Part shown: positions 8,453-16,755 of the stretch, piece by piece
Layout of the letters: each line of letters opens with the position of its first letter
Numbering within the stretch: the first letter of the stretch is position 1
Assembly: GCF_900176165.1 (NCBI RefSeq)
Contig: NZ_FWWU01000010.1
Coordinates: 236,168-300,167 of the forward strand
Length of the DNA: 64,000 nt
Origin: Deinococcus hopiensis KR-140
GTDB lineage: Bacteria; Deinococcota; Deinococci; Deinococcales; Deinococcaceae
Direction: 5' to 3'
Translations under genes and position numbers: made by a program
Notes under the pieces: model-generated
Databases searched by the model: none
The model's input: the letters and a program-made list of their open reading frames with translations, nothing else
What the model was told of the DNA's origin: nothing

Positions 8453-10411
8453 CCCGTCTGGGCTGCTTTGGCCCGGCTCCCCCACCAGCAGGTTGCTCAA
8501 CTCACGGTACGCCTTGCCGCCGTCCTTGCTTCCGTCCTCGACGCCGAGCTCAGGCGTGCGGTACGAGTACCCCACCCACCCGTCAAGGCCCTGCTCGACG
8601 ACGCGCCTGGCCTGCGCGAGGTTCTCGGCGGCGGTGTTCAGATACAGTGCCGTACCCGCCGCCACCTGACCATCACCTTTGACCAACTGGGCAAACCGGT
8701 TCCACACGTCGAATGCGCGCGCCTGATCCACGCGCGCCTCCCGCTTGTAATTCATCATCACGACCAGATCGGTATCTCCGCCCGACAGCCACGCTGGCCA
8801 GTCCTGGAAGACCTCGGCGTACGTGCGGGTGTGGGTAAAGTCCTCACGGTTTTTCGGTCCCGCACCGTAGGTGATGGCGGCGACGCTCATCGTCGTTCCG
8901 GGACGGGCTGCGCGGACCGCCTCGGAGACCTGATGAACCAACGCGTCGACGCGTCCTCGGCGCCAGGCCATCCATGCCGCGTCTTCAGGGTCCGGGGTGT
9001 CGGTCGTGCCGCTCTCCGCCTGGTACGCGGCGAGGGCCCCCGGGTTGTACCCCCAGTCCTGCACCTTCCCGAGGGGATCCGGGTACCGAACGCGGTCAAG
9101 CTGAATCCCATCGACCGGGTAGGCGGCCGCGAGGCTGCGCACGCCCTCCACGATGTAGCGCAGCGCATCGGGGTTGCCCAGATCCAACTGCTGGTCATTG
9201 CCAGCCCAGATCACGCCGGAAGCGCTGCGCGTCAGCCAGTCACTTTCCGAGCCTTCCCCGTGCGCGTTGGCAATGTGCTCGGGATTGGTCACGGGGTACT
9301 GGACGGCGCGGCTGGCCACGGCGGTGGGAATCACCCAGGCGTGAACCTTGATGTGCTGCGCGTGCGCTTTTTCCAGCACGTCCGCCAGAGGATCAAAGTC
9401 GGCCGGGACCGCCGGATCTTCCGTGCGGGGCAGCAGGCTGCCACCGCAGTAGCAGTCACCACGCTTCACAGCCTGCACGAACAGCGTGTTGATGTTCATC
9501 GCCTGGGCGTCGCGAATCAACTGGTCCACCTCAACTGGCGTCTTGAAGCCAGGCCCAAATGCATCGACCCACAGGCCGCGGATCGCCGGACCCGGCTCCA
9601 GGGGGCCGGGAACTGGCCTGGCTTCAGGCTTGCTCTCCGGCGGCACTGCGCCTCCAGACGGTGTGGATGGAGCTGCGACTTCCTGAGCCTCGGCGACAGG
9701 GGGCGCAGGCGCTGAAGCAGGGACTGCCACGTTGATGGGATCACGCTTGATCCCGGAGCCCGAGGTGGACTGTGGTGGCCTGGCTGAAGGCGGTTTGACT
9801 GTGGAGACGCGGGCTGGCGACAACGGTGAAGCCGCAGCATGAACGGTGATCGCCGCAGGCCCCGCCTTCGCCACCTCCGAAGCGACTGCGGTGGTGGCGC
9901 CCTCAGGCGCGCTGCCGGCTGCGCCAGGCTGGACAGGCAGGGGCGGCGTGGCTGCCGGCGGATGGGGCACTTGAGGCCGCTTGACCTGAATCTGAGGCGC
10001 CACAGGCGAAGGTCTCGCGACCGAAGGCTTTTGCGGCGTGCCCTGGGCGGACGGCAAACCCGCCGGTGCCCGCTGCGGCTGAGGGTCTTGCTGCTGCGCG
10101 GCAGGGCTCGCCTTCGCAAAGGCCGTTCCGCCCGGTGCAGGGCCCACCGGGGTGGCCCTGGCAGGTGGAGCGCCAGGCGTGGAAGACGTGACTGCGGGCG
10201 CCACCGCAGGCTCCTCCCCCAGGTGTGCCGTGGCGGTGGCCGGGGTGGCGGTGGCCGGTTGTTCCACTGCGGGAGCAGGCTTGATGGCCACGGAGGAGGA
10301 CTGGGTCTCTGTTGGGGTGGTCGAGACAGGCGTGCGCTCAGGTGAGCGTGGACACGCCACGAGGGCGAGCGACAATGTCAGGGCCAGCAACGGGAGAGAA
10401 GGGCGGCGCAT
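8447..10411 (-). CDS. GHL10-like (DUF187) lipoprotein with long Pro/Ala linker
   Basis: This 654-residue protein is exported as a lipoprotein: the lipobox LVAC puts the lipid Cys at residue 20. About 260 residues of low-complexity Pro/Ala/Val-rich linker follow. The C-terminal 370 residues are a glycoside hydrolase-like family 10 TIM barrel: RGLWVDAFGPGFKTPVEVD, NTLFVQAVKRGDCYC, HAWVIPTAVAS, LDLGNPDALRYIVEGVRSL, VDGIQLDRVRYPD, VMMNYKRE. Family members act on cell-wall or extracellular polysaccharide; the substrate is not known. The long linker would let the domain reach across a thick envelope. It is monocistronic. Its 3' end lies inside repeat copy 3. Confidence 0.88.
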   Translation of the reverse strand: MRRPSLPLLALTLSLALVACPRSPERTPVSTTPTETQSSSVAIKPAPAVEQPATATPATATAHLGEEPAVAPAVTSSTPGAPPARATPVGPAPGGTAFAKASPAAQQQDPQPQRAPAGLPSAQGTPQKPSVARPSPVAPQIQVKRPQVPHPPAATPPLPVQPGAAGSAPEGATTAVASEVAKAGPAAITVHAAASPLSPARVSTVKPPSARPPQSTSGSGIKRDPINVAVPASAPAPPVAEAQEVAAPSTPSGGAVPPESKPEARPVPGPLEPGPAIRGLWVDAFGPGFKTPVEVDQLIRDAQAMNINTLFVQAVKRGDCYCGGSLLPRTEDPAVPADFDPLADVLEKAHAQHIKVHAWVIPTAVASRAVQYPVTNPEHIANAHGEGSESDWLTRSASGVIWAGNDQQLDLGNPDALRYIVEGVRSLAAAYPVDGIQLDRVRYPDPLGKVQDWGYNPGALAAYQAESGTTDTPDPEDAAWMAWRRGRVDALVHQVSEAVRAARPGTTMSVAAITYGAGPKNREDFTHTRTYAEVFQDWPAWLSGGDTDLVVMMNYKREARVDQARAFDVWNRFAQLVKGDGQVAAGTALYLNTAAENLAQARRVVEQGLDGWVGYSYRTPELGVEDGSKDGGKAYRELSNLLVGEPGQSSPDGR

Positions 10412-10927
10412 ACCCCTGTCATCCTGTCATGGTCTGCGCCTCACCTGACCTCCCCGCTTGGTTCGCCCGGTGCACTCCGCCCTCCTCAATGGACGTCGTC
10501 CGGGACCGAACGGTAGGTGGAGTGGCAATTGGCCTGCTCCCGCACAGGCTGAACGAGACCGCTCCCCCGGACCAGCAATGACGGGCTCTCCTTCAGCGCG
10601 TGCCGCGACGCTCCATGTCAGAAACAGCAGTCCGCCTGGGAAGACGCCAAGCAGATGCGGCGCGCGGGGCATGCACCCCCCATTCGGCTGGGCGAGCAGG
10701 GGCTGCCGAACCTGGCCCCGTGGCCCAAACCCCACGGCCCTTGGACGGTTTTGAGACGCGGGACGGACGACTTCGTGCGTACCAGGCCGGTGGTCGACGG
10801 CGCGTACCGGCCGAATGGGGGGTGGACGCAGCCGCTCCCGTCTGGGGACGCGCACACCGCCCAAGGCGGGCCCGGCGGCGCGCTTATAAGTGCGCCGCCG
10901 GGCAACAGACCGTTTCCCTTGGCCGGG
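10412..10927. other. Gap with a 34-bp palindrome
   Basis: No confident gene. Coding-like scraps occur on both strands but lack starts and families. The only clear structure is the palindrome at 10870-10903. Confidence 0.4.
10870..10903. repeat. 34-bp GC-rich palindrome
   Basis: GCCCGGCGGCGC and its exact complement flank a CTTATAAG core. It lies just past the stop codon of the minus-strand remnant at 10928 and may end that transcript, though it has no T-run. Confidence 0.7.
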
Positions 10928-11248
10928 CTACTTCCCGGTGATGTCCTCATTGTCGGGCGCCTGTCCCTGCTCCACCCAGGTGCGCAGGGAATTCCAGGAG
11001 TACGCGACTTGCGCCGGAGTGAAAAAGCAGTGGGTGGGCCCGGTCACGCTGCTGTCCTCCTGCACGACCTGCTGACGCAGGTGGCTGGCATCGGTACGGC
11101 GAGGTGCCGTGGCAATCGGGAAGGTCCCACCCATCTGCTTGTGAAGCTGCACCAGATCATTGCGTTCCCAGGGGAACGGCACCGTGTAGTACCCGTGCGA
11201 TCCGGGTTGAGACCGTCTGCTGCTTCCAGGATGTTCCATCTGATGCAC
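10928..11248 (-). pseudogene. C-terminal remnant of a secreted alpha/beta hydrolase
   Basis: This 100-residue frame (YYTVPFPWERNDLVQLHKQM ... THCFFTPAQVAYSWNSLRTW, VEQGQAP) resembles the end of tannase/feruloyl-esterase-type hydrolases. There the catalytic His lies in an HCxF motif and a WVxxGxAP segment closes the domain. The nucleophile half, the signal peptide and a proper start are absent, so the gene is 5'-truncated. Family assignment is by motif only. Confidence 0.5.
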
Positions 11249-11329
11249 CTCTATTCCTGATCTACTTCAGCAACTGTCGGCCGTGGGCGGTTGGAACACC
11301 TTGACTCTGGTCCCCAGGGGCAGATTTTT

Positions 11330-11457
11330 TAGAGCGCTTCTCCGAATGACGCCGTGCGTGGAAAGCCACCCCTCACGGCTCCATTCTCCTCAATCCTCAT
11401 TCAGGTTCGCCCACCGGGCTCGGTTAAAAAGAAGTCCTCATTCTTGACAAATGCTCT
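11330..11457 (+). repeat. MITE-like repeat family B, copy 1
   Basis: Ends AGAGC ... GCTCT. Inside are TCCGAATGACGCCGTG, TCCTCATTC and AAGAAGTCCTC blocks shared with the copies at 19478, 32200 and 49727. A T-run and weak hairpin precede it. Confidence 0.75.
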
Positions 11458-11856
11458 GGGGATGGGGTATGCCCGTCACACCCCATCGTATCCAGATCTT
11501 TGGCGATCCTCTGGGTTGGCCACGCGACCTCTTCACTCTGCGACGCCGCCCGGAAACGGGGCACGGCACGCACCTTCGCCACCGCGCCTCATCCATTTGG
11601 CCGGTGCGGCGCCTGGGTGTCACGCGCGCCCACCGGGTAACGTTGGCGGGCAGGCCCCACGCAGGCTTTTTTCCTGCCATACACCTGCTCAGCGTAACCC
11701 ACCCTCCCCGCCCGCAGGGCACTTTTCTTGGGTGGCAACCTCTCCCACCCCGGAATCTGGTATCCCACGCCGCCGAAAAGTCCTCCAAACGGTCAGCGTG
11801 GGAATGCCCCTCGATCTCCAGAGCGCCTGCGGGCTCGACCCTGGCCAGAGGGATCG

Positions 11857-11952
11857 GTTCATCTGTGATGAAATAACGGGTCAACCCGAGCGGACGTGCA
11901 ACGCTGCGCAGCGCAGCGCAGGGGACGGAATGGATGATCCGCAAACCGTATG
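11857..11952 (+). repeat. Dispersed repeat family A, copy 4 (short form)
   Basis: TTCATCTGTGATGAAATAACGG, CCCGAGCGGACGTGCAACG, then GGACGGAATGGATGATCCGC. The central CGGTGACGCAGAGG block present in long copies is missing. Confidence 0.8.
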
Positions 11953-12029
11953 CATCCCTCCTCCTTTCCTGCGTAACTGGGGTGGACAATTCTTCGACGA
12001 GTCAGAGGATGAGCGCGATACTTCTTCTC

Positions 12030-12593
12030 ATGGAACACGACGTGATGCTGTCGGACGGTGCCCACACCCTCCGTCCTCTCGCAGAGGCGGATATTCCCGA
12101 CCTCATCGCGCTCGCATCACGCAACGTTCACGAATACATCCATATGGGAGTCGCACCAACAGCCGAAGTGACCTACCTCCACCCGTTGCGTGCTGCGGAT
12201 CAGATGCCATTTGTGCAGCTCCTGAACGGTGAGTTGGCAGGCTGTACGCGCTATCTGGAAATCCGTCCTGTTCGGCGCAGCCTGGAAATTGGTGGCACCT
12301 GGCTCGCTCCGCAGTTTATGCGGACGGGTGCAAACCGAACCTTCAAACGTCTGTTGTTGGCCCACGCCTTTGAGGTGATGGGCACGTCTCGAGTGAAGTT
12401 CAAAACCGATATCCGCAATCTCCGTTCACAGGTGGCCATTGCTGCGCTGGGTGCCGTACGAGAAGGGGTATTGAGAAAGGACCGGTATCGGCTTGATGGG
12501 ACAGCGCGAGACACAGTCGTGTATAGCATCACCGACGATGAATGGCCGTCAGTGAAGGCCCGTCTGCCGCACACCTCCCAGGTTGAACGCTGA
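12030..12593 (+). CDS. GNAT family N-acetyltransferase (RimJ/RimL-like)
   Basis: This protein of about 187 residues begins with the usual N-terminus DGAHTLRPLAEADIPDL. It continues with the GNAT core: a beta strand LAGCTRYLEIRP, LEIGGTWLAPQFMRTGANR in the place of the acetyl-CoA pyrophosphate loop, and the C-terminal VKFKTDIRNLRSQVAI segment, where Asn-x-x-Ser is typical of RimJ/L-like enzymes. It transfers acetyl from acetyl-CoA to an amine; the substrate is unknown. ATG 12030 is preferred (GATACT lies 7 nt before it, as in a leaderless start). ATG 12009 directly abuts GAGG and is less likely. Confidence 0.85.
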   Translation: MEHDVMLSDGAHTLRPLAEADIPDLIALASRNVHEYIHMGVAPTAEVTYLHPLRAADQMPFVQLLNGELAGCTRYLEIRPVRRSLEIGGTWLAPQFMRTGANRTFKRLLLAHAFEVMGTSRVKFKTDIRNLRSQVAIAALGAVREGVLRKDRYRLDGTARDTVVYSITDDEWPSVKARLPHTSQVER

Positions 12594-12665
12594 AGGCGGC
12601 CTTCAGTACGGGGTGGGCCACCGTGCTGAGCTACCGGTACGGCGCCACGCGCCTCAGGAGGAAAA

Positions 12666-13205
12666 ATGACTGACGGGATTCAAGCCTCACTCCATACCCT
12701 GGCGGTTCATCAACCGGTCGCCGCTTCTCTGGCCCGTTTCTGTGCCAGCCTCCTCCTCTTCGTATTGCTCGGCCTCCTCGCAGTTGCAGCGTGGCTTATG
12801 CGCCGGCAGCTCACTTGGAAATACGCCGCCCGCGTCGTGGTTTCCCTGACAGTGGCAACGGTCTTAACCCTTCTGACCAACCATTTGGTACTCGACCCAC
12901 GCCCCTTTGTGGTGGAGCATTATTCGCCCCTGGCGCATGCATCGGCTGACAACGGTTTCCCCAGTGATCACACGCTCGTAGCGGCCCTTTTTGTAGGCTG
13001 GGCAGGATGGTTGAATCGGCGCTGGAGCCTCGCCTTTGCCCTGGGTCTGGCCGCAATCATATTGGGGCGCTTGGCCATTGGAGCTCACCACTCTTTAGAC
13101 GTCCTGGGCAGCTTGGTCTTTGCTGCTCTGGGGATCTTTACCGCCTCAAAATGGCCATTCCCTCCGTCATGGCAACACCGTCCACTCCTTCCCTTCCTGA
13201 CCTAA
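12666..13205 (+). CDS. PAP2-family phosphatase (undecaprenyl-diphosphatase BcrC-like)
   Basis: This 179-residue membrane protein has about five helices and the three PAP2/acid-phosphatase motifs: DPRPF, PSDHT (about residue 99, catalytic His) and GRLAIGAHHSLDVLGS. Size and motif context fit BcrC-type undecaprenyl pyrophosphatases, which recycle the cell-wall lipid carrier and often raise bacitracin tolerance. A broader lipid-phosphatase role is possible. ATG 12666 follows a strong GGAGGAAAA site. It lies 72 bp after the GNAT gene on the same strand and may be co-transcribed. Confidence 0.88.
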   Translation: MTDGIQASLHTLAVHQPVAASLARFCASLLLFVLLGLLAVAAWLMRRQLTWKYAARVVVSLTVATVLTLLTNHLVLDPRPFVVEHYSPLAHASADNGFPSDHTLVAALFVGWAGWLNRRWSLAFALGLAAIILGRLAIGAHHSLDVLGSLVFAALGIFTASKWPFPPSWQHRPLLPFLT

Positions 13206-13581
13206 ACCGTATTTCCGCTAACGCCAACTGCTGGTGGGCTGTCGCTGCCATGTCGGTTTAGAGCATGTGTCAAGTGCAACGCCCATCCCTACCCGTGCGG
13301 CGTGGCTGTTATTGGGCCACCGAGGGCCGCGCTCTCCCGTCGCGGGTACGCTTGCGCCACACCTTGCACGGTCCATCTTCGCTGCCGATCGCGGTCGCCC
13401 CGCCCCAGACCCACCTGCCCGGCCTGCTGGAGGGCGCGCAGGACACGGGCACGCCGCACGCTGGCCGCCTCGGAGAGTGTGACGGTCTCCCGCACGTAGA
13501 CCTGGGCGGCCGCCGTCACGCTGGTGAGCAGGGAGGAGAAGCCTCAGTATGGAGGCCAAATACCGCTCGCGCTTTCCTCAC
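13206..13581. other. Gap with a repeat-B end
   Basis: TAGAGCATGTGTCAAG at 13260-13275 matches the right end of repeat B in reverse; the rest of that copy is degenerate. A minus-strand scrap (VTLSEAASVRRARVLRALQQ) looks helix-turn-helix-like but has no intact gene around it. Confidence 0.4.
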
Positions 13582-14424
13582 TCAGTCGAGAATAGAGGGA
13601 GGGGCTGCCACCCCACGTACAAGAGCTTCCCCACATCGCCGACAATAGCGGGCATCTGTTTCATGCCCTTCCAGGCCGCAGCGCAGGCATATCCGCTGTT
13701 CTCGACTGCTGGCGTGTGCCTGTGTCAGCCCAACAGTAACAATGCCTGTGGGAACAGCAATGATGCAATAGCCCAGGATCATTGCGAGAGAAGCGAGTCC
13801 TTTTCCAAGTGCTGTCCTGGGCGCTATATCTCCATATCCTACCGTTGTCAATGTTACGATCGCCCAGTAGATGCTGGTTGGAATGCTTGTATAACCGTGC
13901 TGCGGCCCTTCTATGACGTACATCAGTGTTCCAATAATGATGACGAGCGTGATGACCACGGCAAAGAAGACGGTAATTTTTGCCAAGCTCGCCCGCAGCG
14001 CCTGTGTTAGAATGCTGGCTTCACTCAGGTAGCGCACCAGCTTGAGGATACGGAAAAGCCTAAGTAGGCGTAGAACCCGGATGATCAGCAAATATTGAGC
14101 ACCCGGAAGGAATAAGGCTACGTAGGCGGGAAGAATTGACAGCAGATCAACCACACCAAAAAAGCTCTGGGCATAATGACTGGCCCGCCGGGCTGTTATG
14201 AGACGTAGAAGATACTCTACTGTGAAAAGCAACGTCAGTACCCACTCCAGGAGCTGGAGCTGAGGGCCATAGTGCGCCCTAAACTCCGAAACGCTATCGA
14301 GCATGACTGCCAGGACACTGACGAAGATAGTTGCGGTCAGGAACAGATCGAAGTTACGCCCAGCTTGCGTATCTGAGTTGTAAATGATGTTGCCGAGCTT
14401 CACCCGCCACGGTGCTCGATTCAT
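13582..14424 (-). CDS. Voltage-gated potassium channel with C-terminal zinc ribbon
   Basis: This 280-residue inner-membrane protein shows six helices in Kv order. The S4 sensor is RVLRLLRLFRILKLVR with regularly spaced Arg/Lys. The pore helix and selectivity filter are TLTTVGYGD (about residue 191), followed by S6. The cytoplasmic tail carries a zinc-ribbon-like CLRCGLEGHETDARYCRRCG, a common add-on in bacterial channels. Potassium selectivity is inferred from GYGD. Its ATG overlaps the XRE stop (ATGA), so the two genes are translated from one transcript that starts at 14654. Confidence 0.93.
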   Translation of the reverse strand: MNRAPWRVKLGNIIYNSDTQAGRNFDLFLTATIFVSVLAVMLDSVSEFRAHYGPQLQLLEWVLTLLFTVEYLLRLITARRASHYAQSFFGVVDLLSILPAYVALFLPGAQYLLIIRVLRLLRLFRILKLVRYLSEASILTQALRASLAKITVFFAVVITLVIIIGTLMYVIEGPQHGYTSIPTSIYWAIVTLTTVGYGDIAPRTALGKGLASLAMILGYCIIAVPTGIVTVGLTQAHASSREQRICLRCGLEGHETDARYCRRCGEALVRGVAAPPSILD

Positions 14425-14654
14425 TTCCTACCGCTTTTCTCCGCTTCACTCCGGGGATGGGCTGTCAGCTCCAGGTCCAGGGCTTCGAGCACGTCCAAGA
14501 GACTCTGGGGAATGCTGCCCCGCTTCCCGCTCAGGATCGCTGCAACAGAAGGCTGTTTGACTTCCAGCCGCCGGGCCAGCTCTGCCTGGGTGACGTTCCG
14601 CGCTGCCATAGCGGCCCGCAGCGCCGTCCTGATCTGTTCATCGGTAGGGTTCAT
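14421..14654 (-). CDS. XRE-family helix-turn-helix repressor
   Basis: This protein of about 77 residues has a single HTH_3 domain: NVTQAELARRLEVKQPSVAA and ILSGKRGSIPQSLLDVLEAL. Short HigA/Cro-like proteins of this type are autoregulators. The start MNPTDEQ at 14654 is preferred because TACACT lies 7 nt upstream and no RBS exists, which fits a leaderless mRNA. The upstream start at 14690 would lie inside the operator. It overlaps the channel gene by 4 bp. Two palindromic sites in the promoter are probably its own operators. Confidence 0.88.
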   Translation of the reverse strand: MNPTDEQIRTALRAAMAARNVTQAELARRLEVKQPSVAAILSGKRGSIPQSLLDVLEALDLELTAHPRSEAEKSGRK

Positions 14655-14661
14655 AAGGAGG

Positions 14662-14709
14662 AGTGTATTAGACGTTTCGTCTATCAACAACCTTAGACGA
14701 AACGTCTAA
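14662..14709 (-). promoter_or_regulatory. Promoter with twin palindromic operators of the XRE-channel operon
   Basis: Minus-strand -10 TACACT (14662-14667) and -35-like TTGTTG (14685-14690) are 17 bp apart. TTAGACGTTTCGTCTA (14668-14683) fills the spacer. A second site, TTAGACGAAACGTCTAA (14693-14709), sits just upstream of the -35. A dimer on the first site would block RNA polymerase directly. The sites are the only copies seen, so self-regulation by the XRE protein is the simple reading. Confidence 0.85.
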
Positions 14710-15769
14710 CGTCAGGGCAGCAGCGAAGGCGCTCACCCGACCAGGAGAAATACAGCTTTCCGCCTTATGTGGCCCTTCAGCCCCCGTCTCCCTCATCCTC
14801 CACGGCTGCCGTCTGGACCGGGGGAGGGTAGGGATGGGGCTCAGGAGGGGAGGGCCGCGCAAGCGATGAGATCAGCAGCGTACCCCCAGCTGCGATTTTA
14901 TCCGTAGGAAATGAACGGGTTACATTGTCAGAGGAGAGAAGATTCAGCTCGGTTGGCGGAGACATGCCTCGGTACCAGTGTTCCCACCGCGAAAGCCACC
15001 AGGTCCAGAGCCTCCCACGGGTCTACGCCTCTGGCACCAGCAGCGTGACAACGGGAAATTTCGTTGCAGCCACGCTTTCACAGGGGTACGGCGTTGATTC
15101 CGGTCTTTCTCCTGCTTCCGGAGCCGCGCAGCAGCGTTCGAAAAATATGCCTGTCCTTTTACAACAGTGTGCGCCTCCTAAAGTAAATAATGAGGCACAA
15201 GCGGGACTTGAACAGACGAGCTTACTTCGCCGAATGCTCCTCTGGGGTTGAGTTGCGTGAATGGCGTCACTTTGCCATCTCTGCGCACCTGCTGGTCTGT
15301 TGCAGAAAAACGGTGAAGCGTCCGTGATGAAATACCGGGCCACCCCGAGCGGACGTGCAACGCTGCGCCGCAGCGGGGGCGGAACGGATGATGCGGAAAC
15401 CGCTCGATCGGGCGCAGACGCCGCGAATCTGGCGCGGCAGGGGGCCCGTGCCCGCACCGAACAAGAACGCCCGAGGGGTCGCCGCCGGTGCAGCTGCGGT
15501 CAGCAGTGACCTGCTCCTGGCCCTCGTCTCCGAAGCTGGAGAACGCGCCATCGTGACCGCTCGGGGAGGCACCTTCCCCCAACGTTCCCGGTGCTGGGCC
15601 ATGGGATGGAGGGAGAACACCACCTCCCCTCCACACACGCTGCAAAGAAGCGGTTCGAACAACTCCTCGACGAGGCAGGTTCTGACCCCTCTGTCCCCAT
15701 TGGGACGTTGCTCCTTCACCGCCTTGATGGGAGCGCAACGTTCCGTGGGGAAAGGTCGTAAGGAGCGGC
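14710..15769. other. Gap with repeat A copy 5 and a gene scrap
   Basis: About 15635-15695 (+) reads AAKKRFEQLLDEAGSD, a fragment of a paralogue of the small protein at 7845. The rest holds no supported gene. Confidence 0.5.
15318..15407 (+). repeat. Dispersed repeat family A, copy 5 (short form)
   Basis: CGTCCGTGATGAAATACCGG, CCCGAGCGGACGTGCAACG, GCTGCGCCGCAG, GGAACGGATGATGCGGAAACC. It lacks the central block, as copies 4 and 7 do. Confidence 0.8.
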
Positions 15770-16500
15770 ATGGGTAATCTCCTCCGGTCCCCGTCGGAGT
15801 TCGCCACCATCGAGGGGCAACTCCTGGAATACACCCGGTCAGGCGCGGGCGCGCCTCCAGTGGTGCTCGTCAATGGTGCGGGCGGTCCCATGGACAGCTG
15901 GTTTCGCGTCTTTGGGCCCATCACGCGGCAATCCACTGTTTTTGCCTACAACCGTCCCGGTCTGGCCCATCCGTGCCTCAAACGGGCCCTGTCATGCTGC
16001 GTACCTTGCAGGGTCTTCTGGCGCACGCGCAGGTGGCCCCACCCTTTGTCTTGGTAGGACATTCTCCGGGCGGTCTCCTTGTCAATTTATTTGCCCGAAC
16101 CTTTCCTGAGCAAACTGCTGGCGTGGTGCTGGACGCAGCAACCCCGGAAGACGTGCTGTTGCATCGCCCGCCCTCATCAGGGTGGCGGGTCCGGCTTAAC
16201 CGGGCATTTCACCGCCCTCACCCCTGGGAAGAGACGCGACACGTCGGGGCCCTGAGCGCGCAGGTCCAGGCCGCCGGCGACTTCCCACCGGTCCCGCTGT
16301 TGGTGCTGAGCGGCACCCGGTACCCGCGCGGGATGCCGAAGGCAATGCGAGATGCCCGTACGGTGCATCAAGAGAACGTCGTGAGGCTTTCTCCATGGGG
16401 TGAACACCACTTCGCGAAGCGGAGCGGCCATTTTCCTCAGATCACAGAGCCCCAACTGGTCGTCGAGGCCATCCGCGCCGTGTTGGGCAAAGCGACTTGA
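15770..16500 (+). pseudogene. alpha/beta hydrolase, one frameshift
   Basis: Frame 1 (ATG 15770) carries VVLVNGAGGPMDSWFRVFG and FAYNRPGL. Homology then jumps frame at about 15968, where GGTCTGGCCC seems to have lost one base (GLGPSVPQTGPVMLRTLQGL expected). The second frame has the nucleophile elbow VLVGHSPGG, DAATPEDVL and the catalytic His region SGHFPQITEPQLVVEAI. All catalytic residues are intact, so this is a very recent loss or a sequencing error. It resembles alpha/beta hydrolases of broad esterase type. Confidence 0.8.
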
Positions 16501-16591
16501 TCAACCTCGGCATGCAAGCGCCAGGGCGGCACCTCCTGCAAGAGAACGAGCAGCGGCAAGGTCCTCCTCCACGCAGACCGCTTTGTACCGC

Positions 16592-16735
16592 CCCATACGG
16601 TTGTTCGCCGTAGGCGCATTCCGGATCGTCCGTCCCCTGGGCTCCGGTGCGTCCACGCCTCTGTGTCACCGTTTTTCCTGCTCACGCTGCTGCGCAGCGT
16701 TGCGCCTCCGCTTGGATCAACCAGTGATTTCACAG
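16592..16735 (-). repeat. Dispersed repeat family A, copy 6 (full length)
   Basis: Reverse orientation: CCATACGGTTGTTCGCCG, CCGTCCCCTGGGCTCCGG, GTGTCACCGTTTTTCCTGC, GCTGCGCAGCGTTGCG, AACCAGTGATTTCAC. It lies between the broken hydrolase and the sigma factor gene, downstream of both. Confidence 0.8.
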
Positions 16736-16755
16736 CCGATTGACCGGAATCCGTA

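Larger units (their letters stand above)
11249..12029. other. Gap holding two repeats
   Basis: Family B copy 1 and family A copy 4 occupy part of it. Between them (11458-11856) no gene, promoter or terminator could be supported. Confidence 0.5.

Noticed and set aside
10600..10760. Small secreted protein on either strand
   Set aside because: Frames have no RBS or signal peptide and change composition abruptly.
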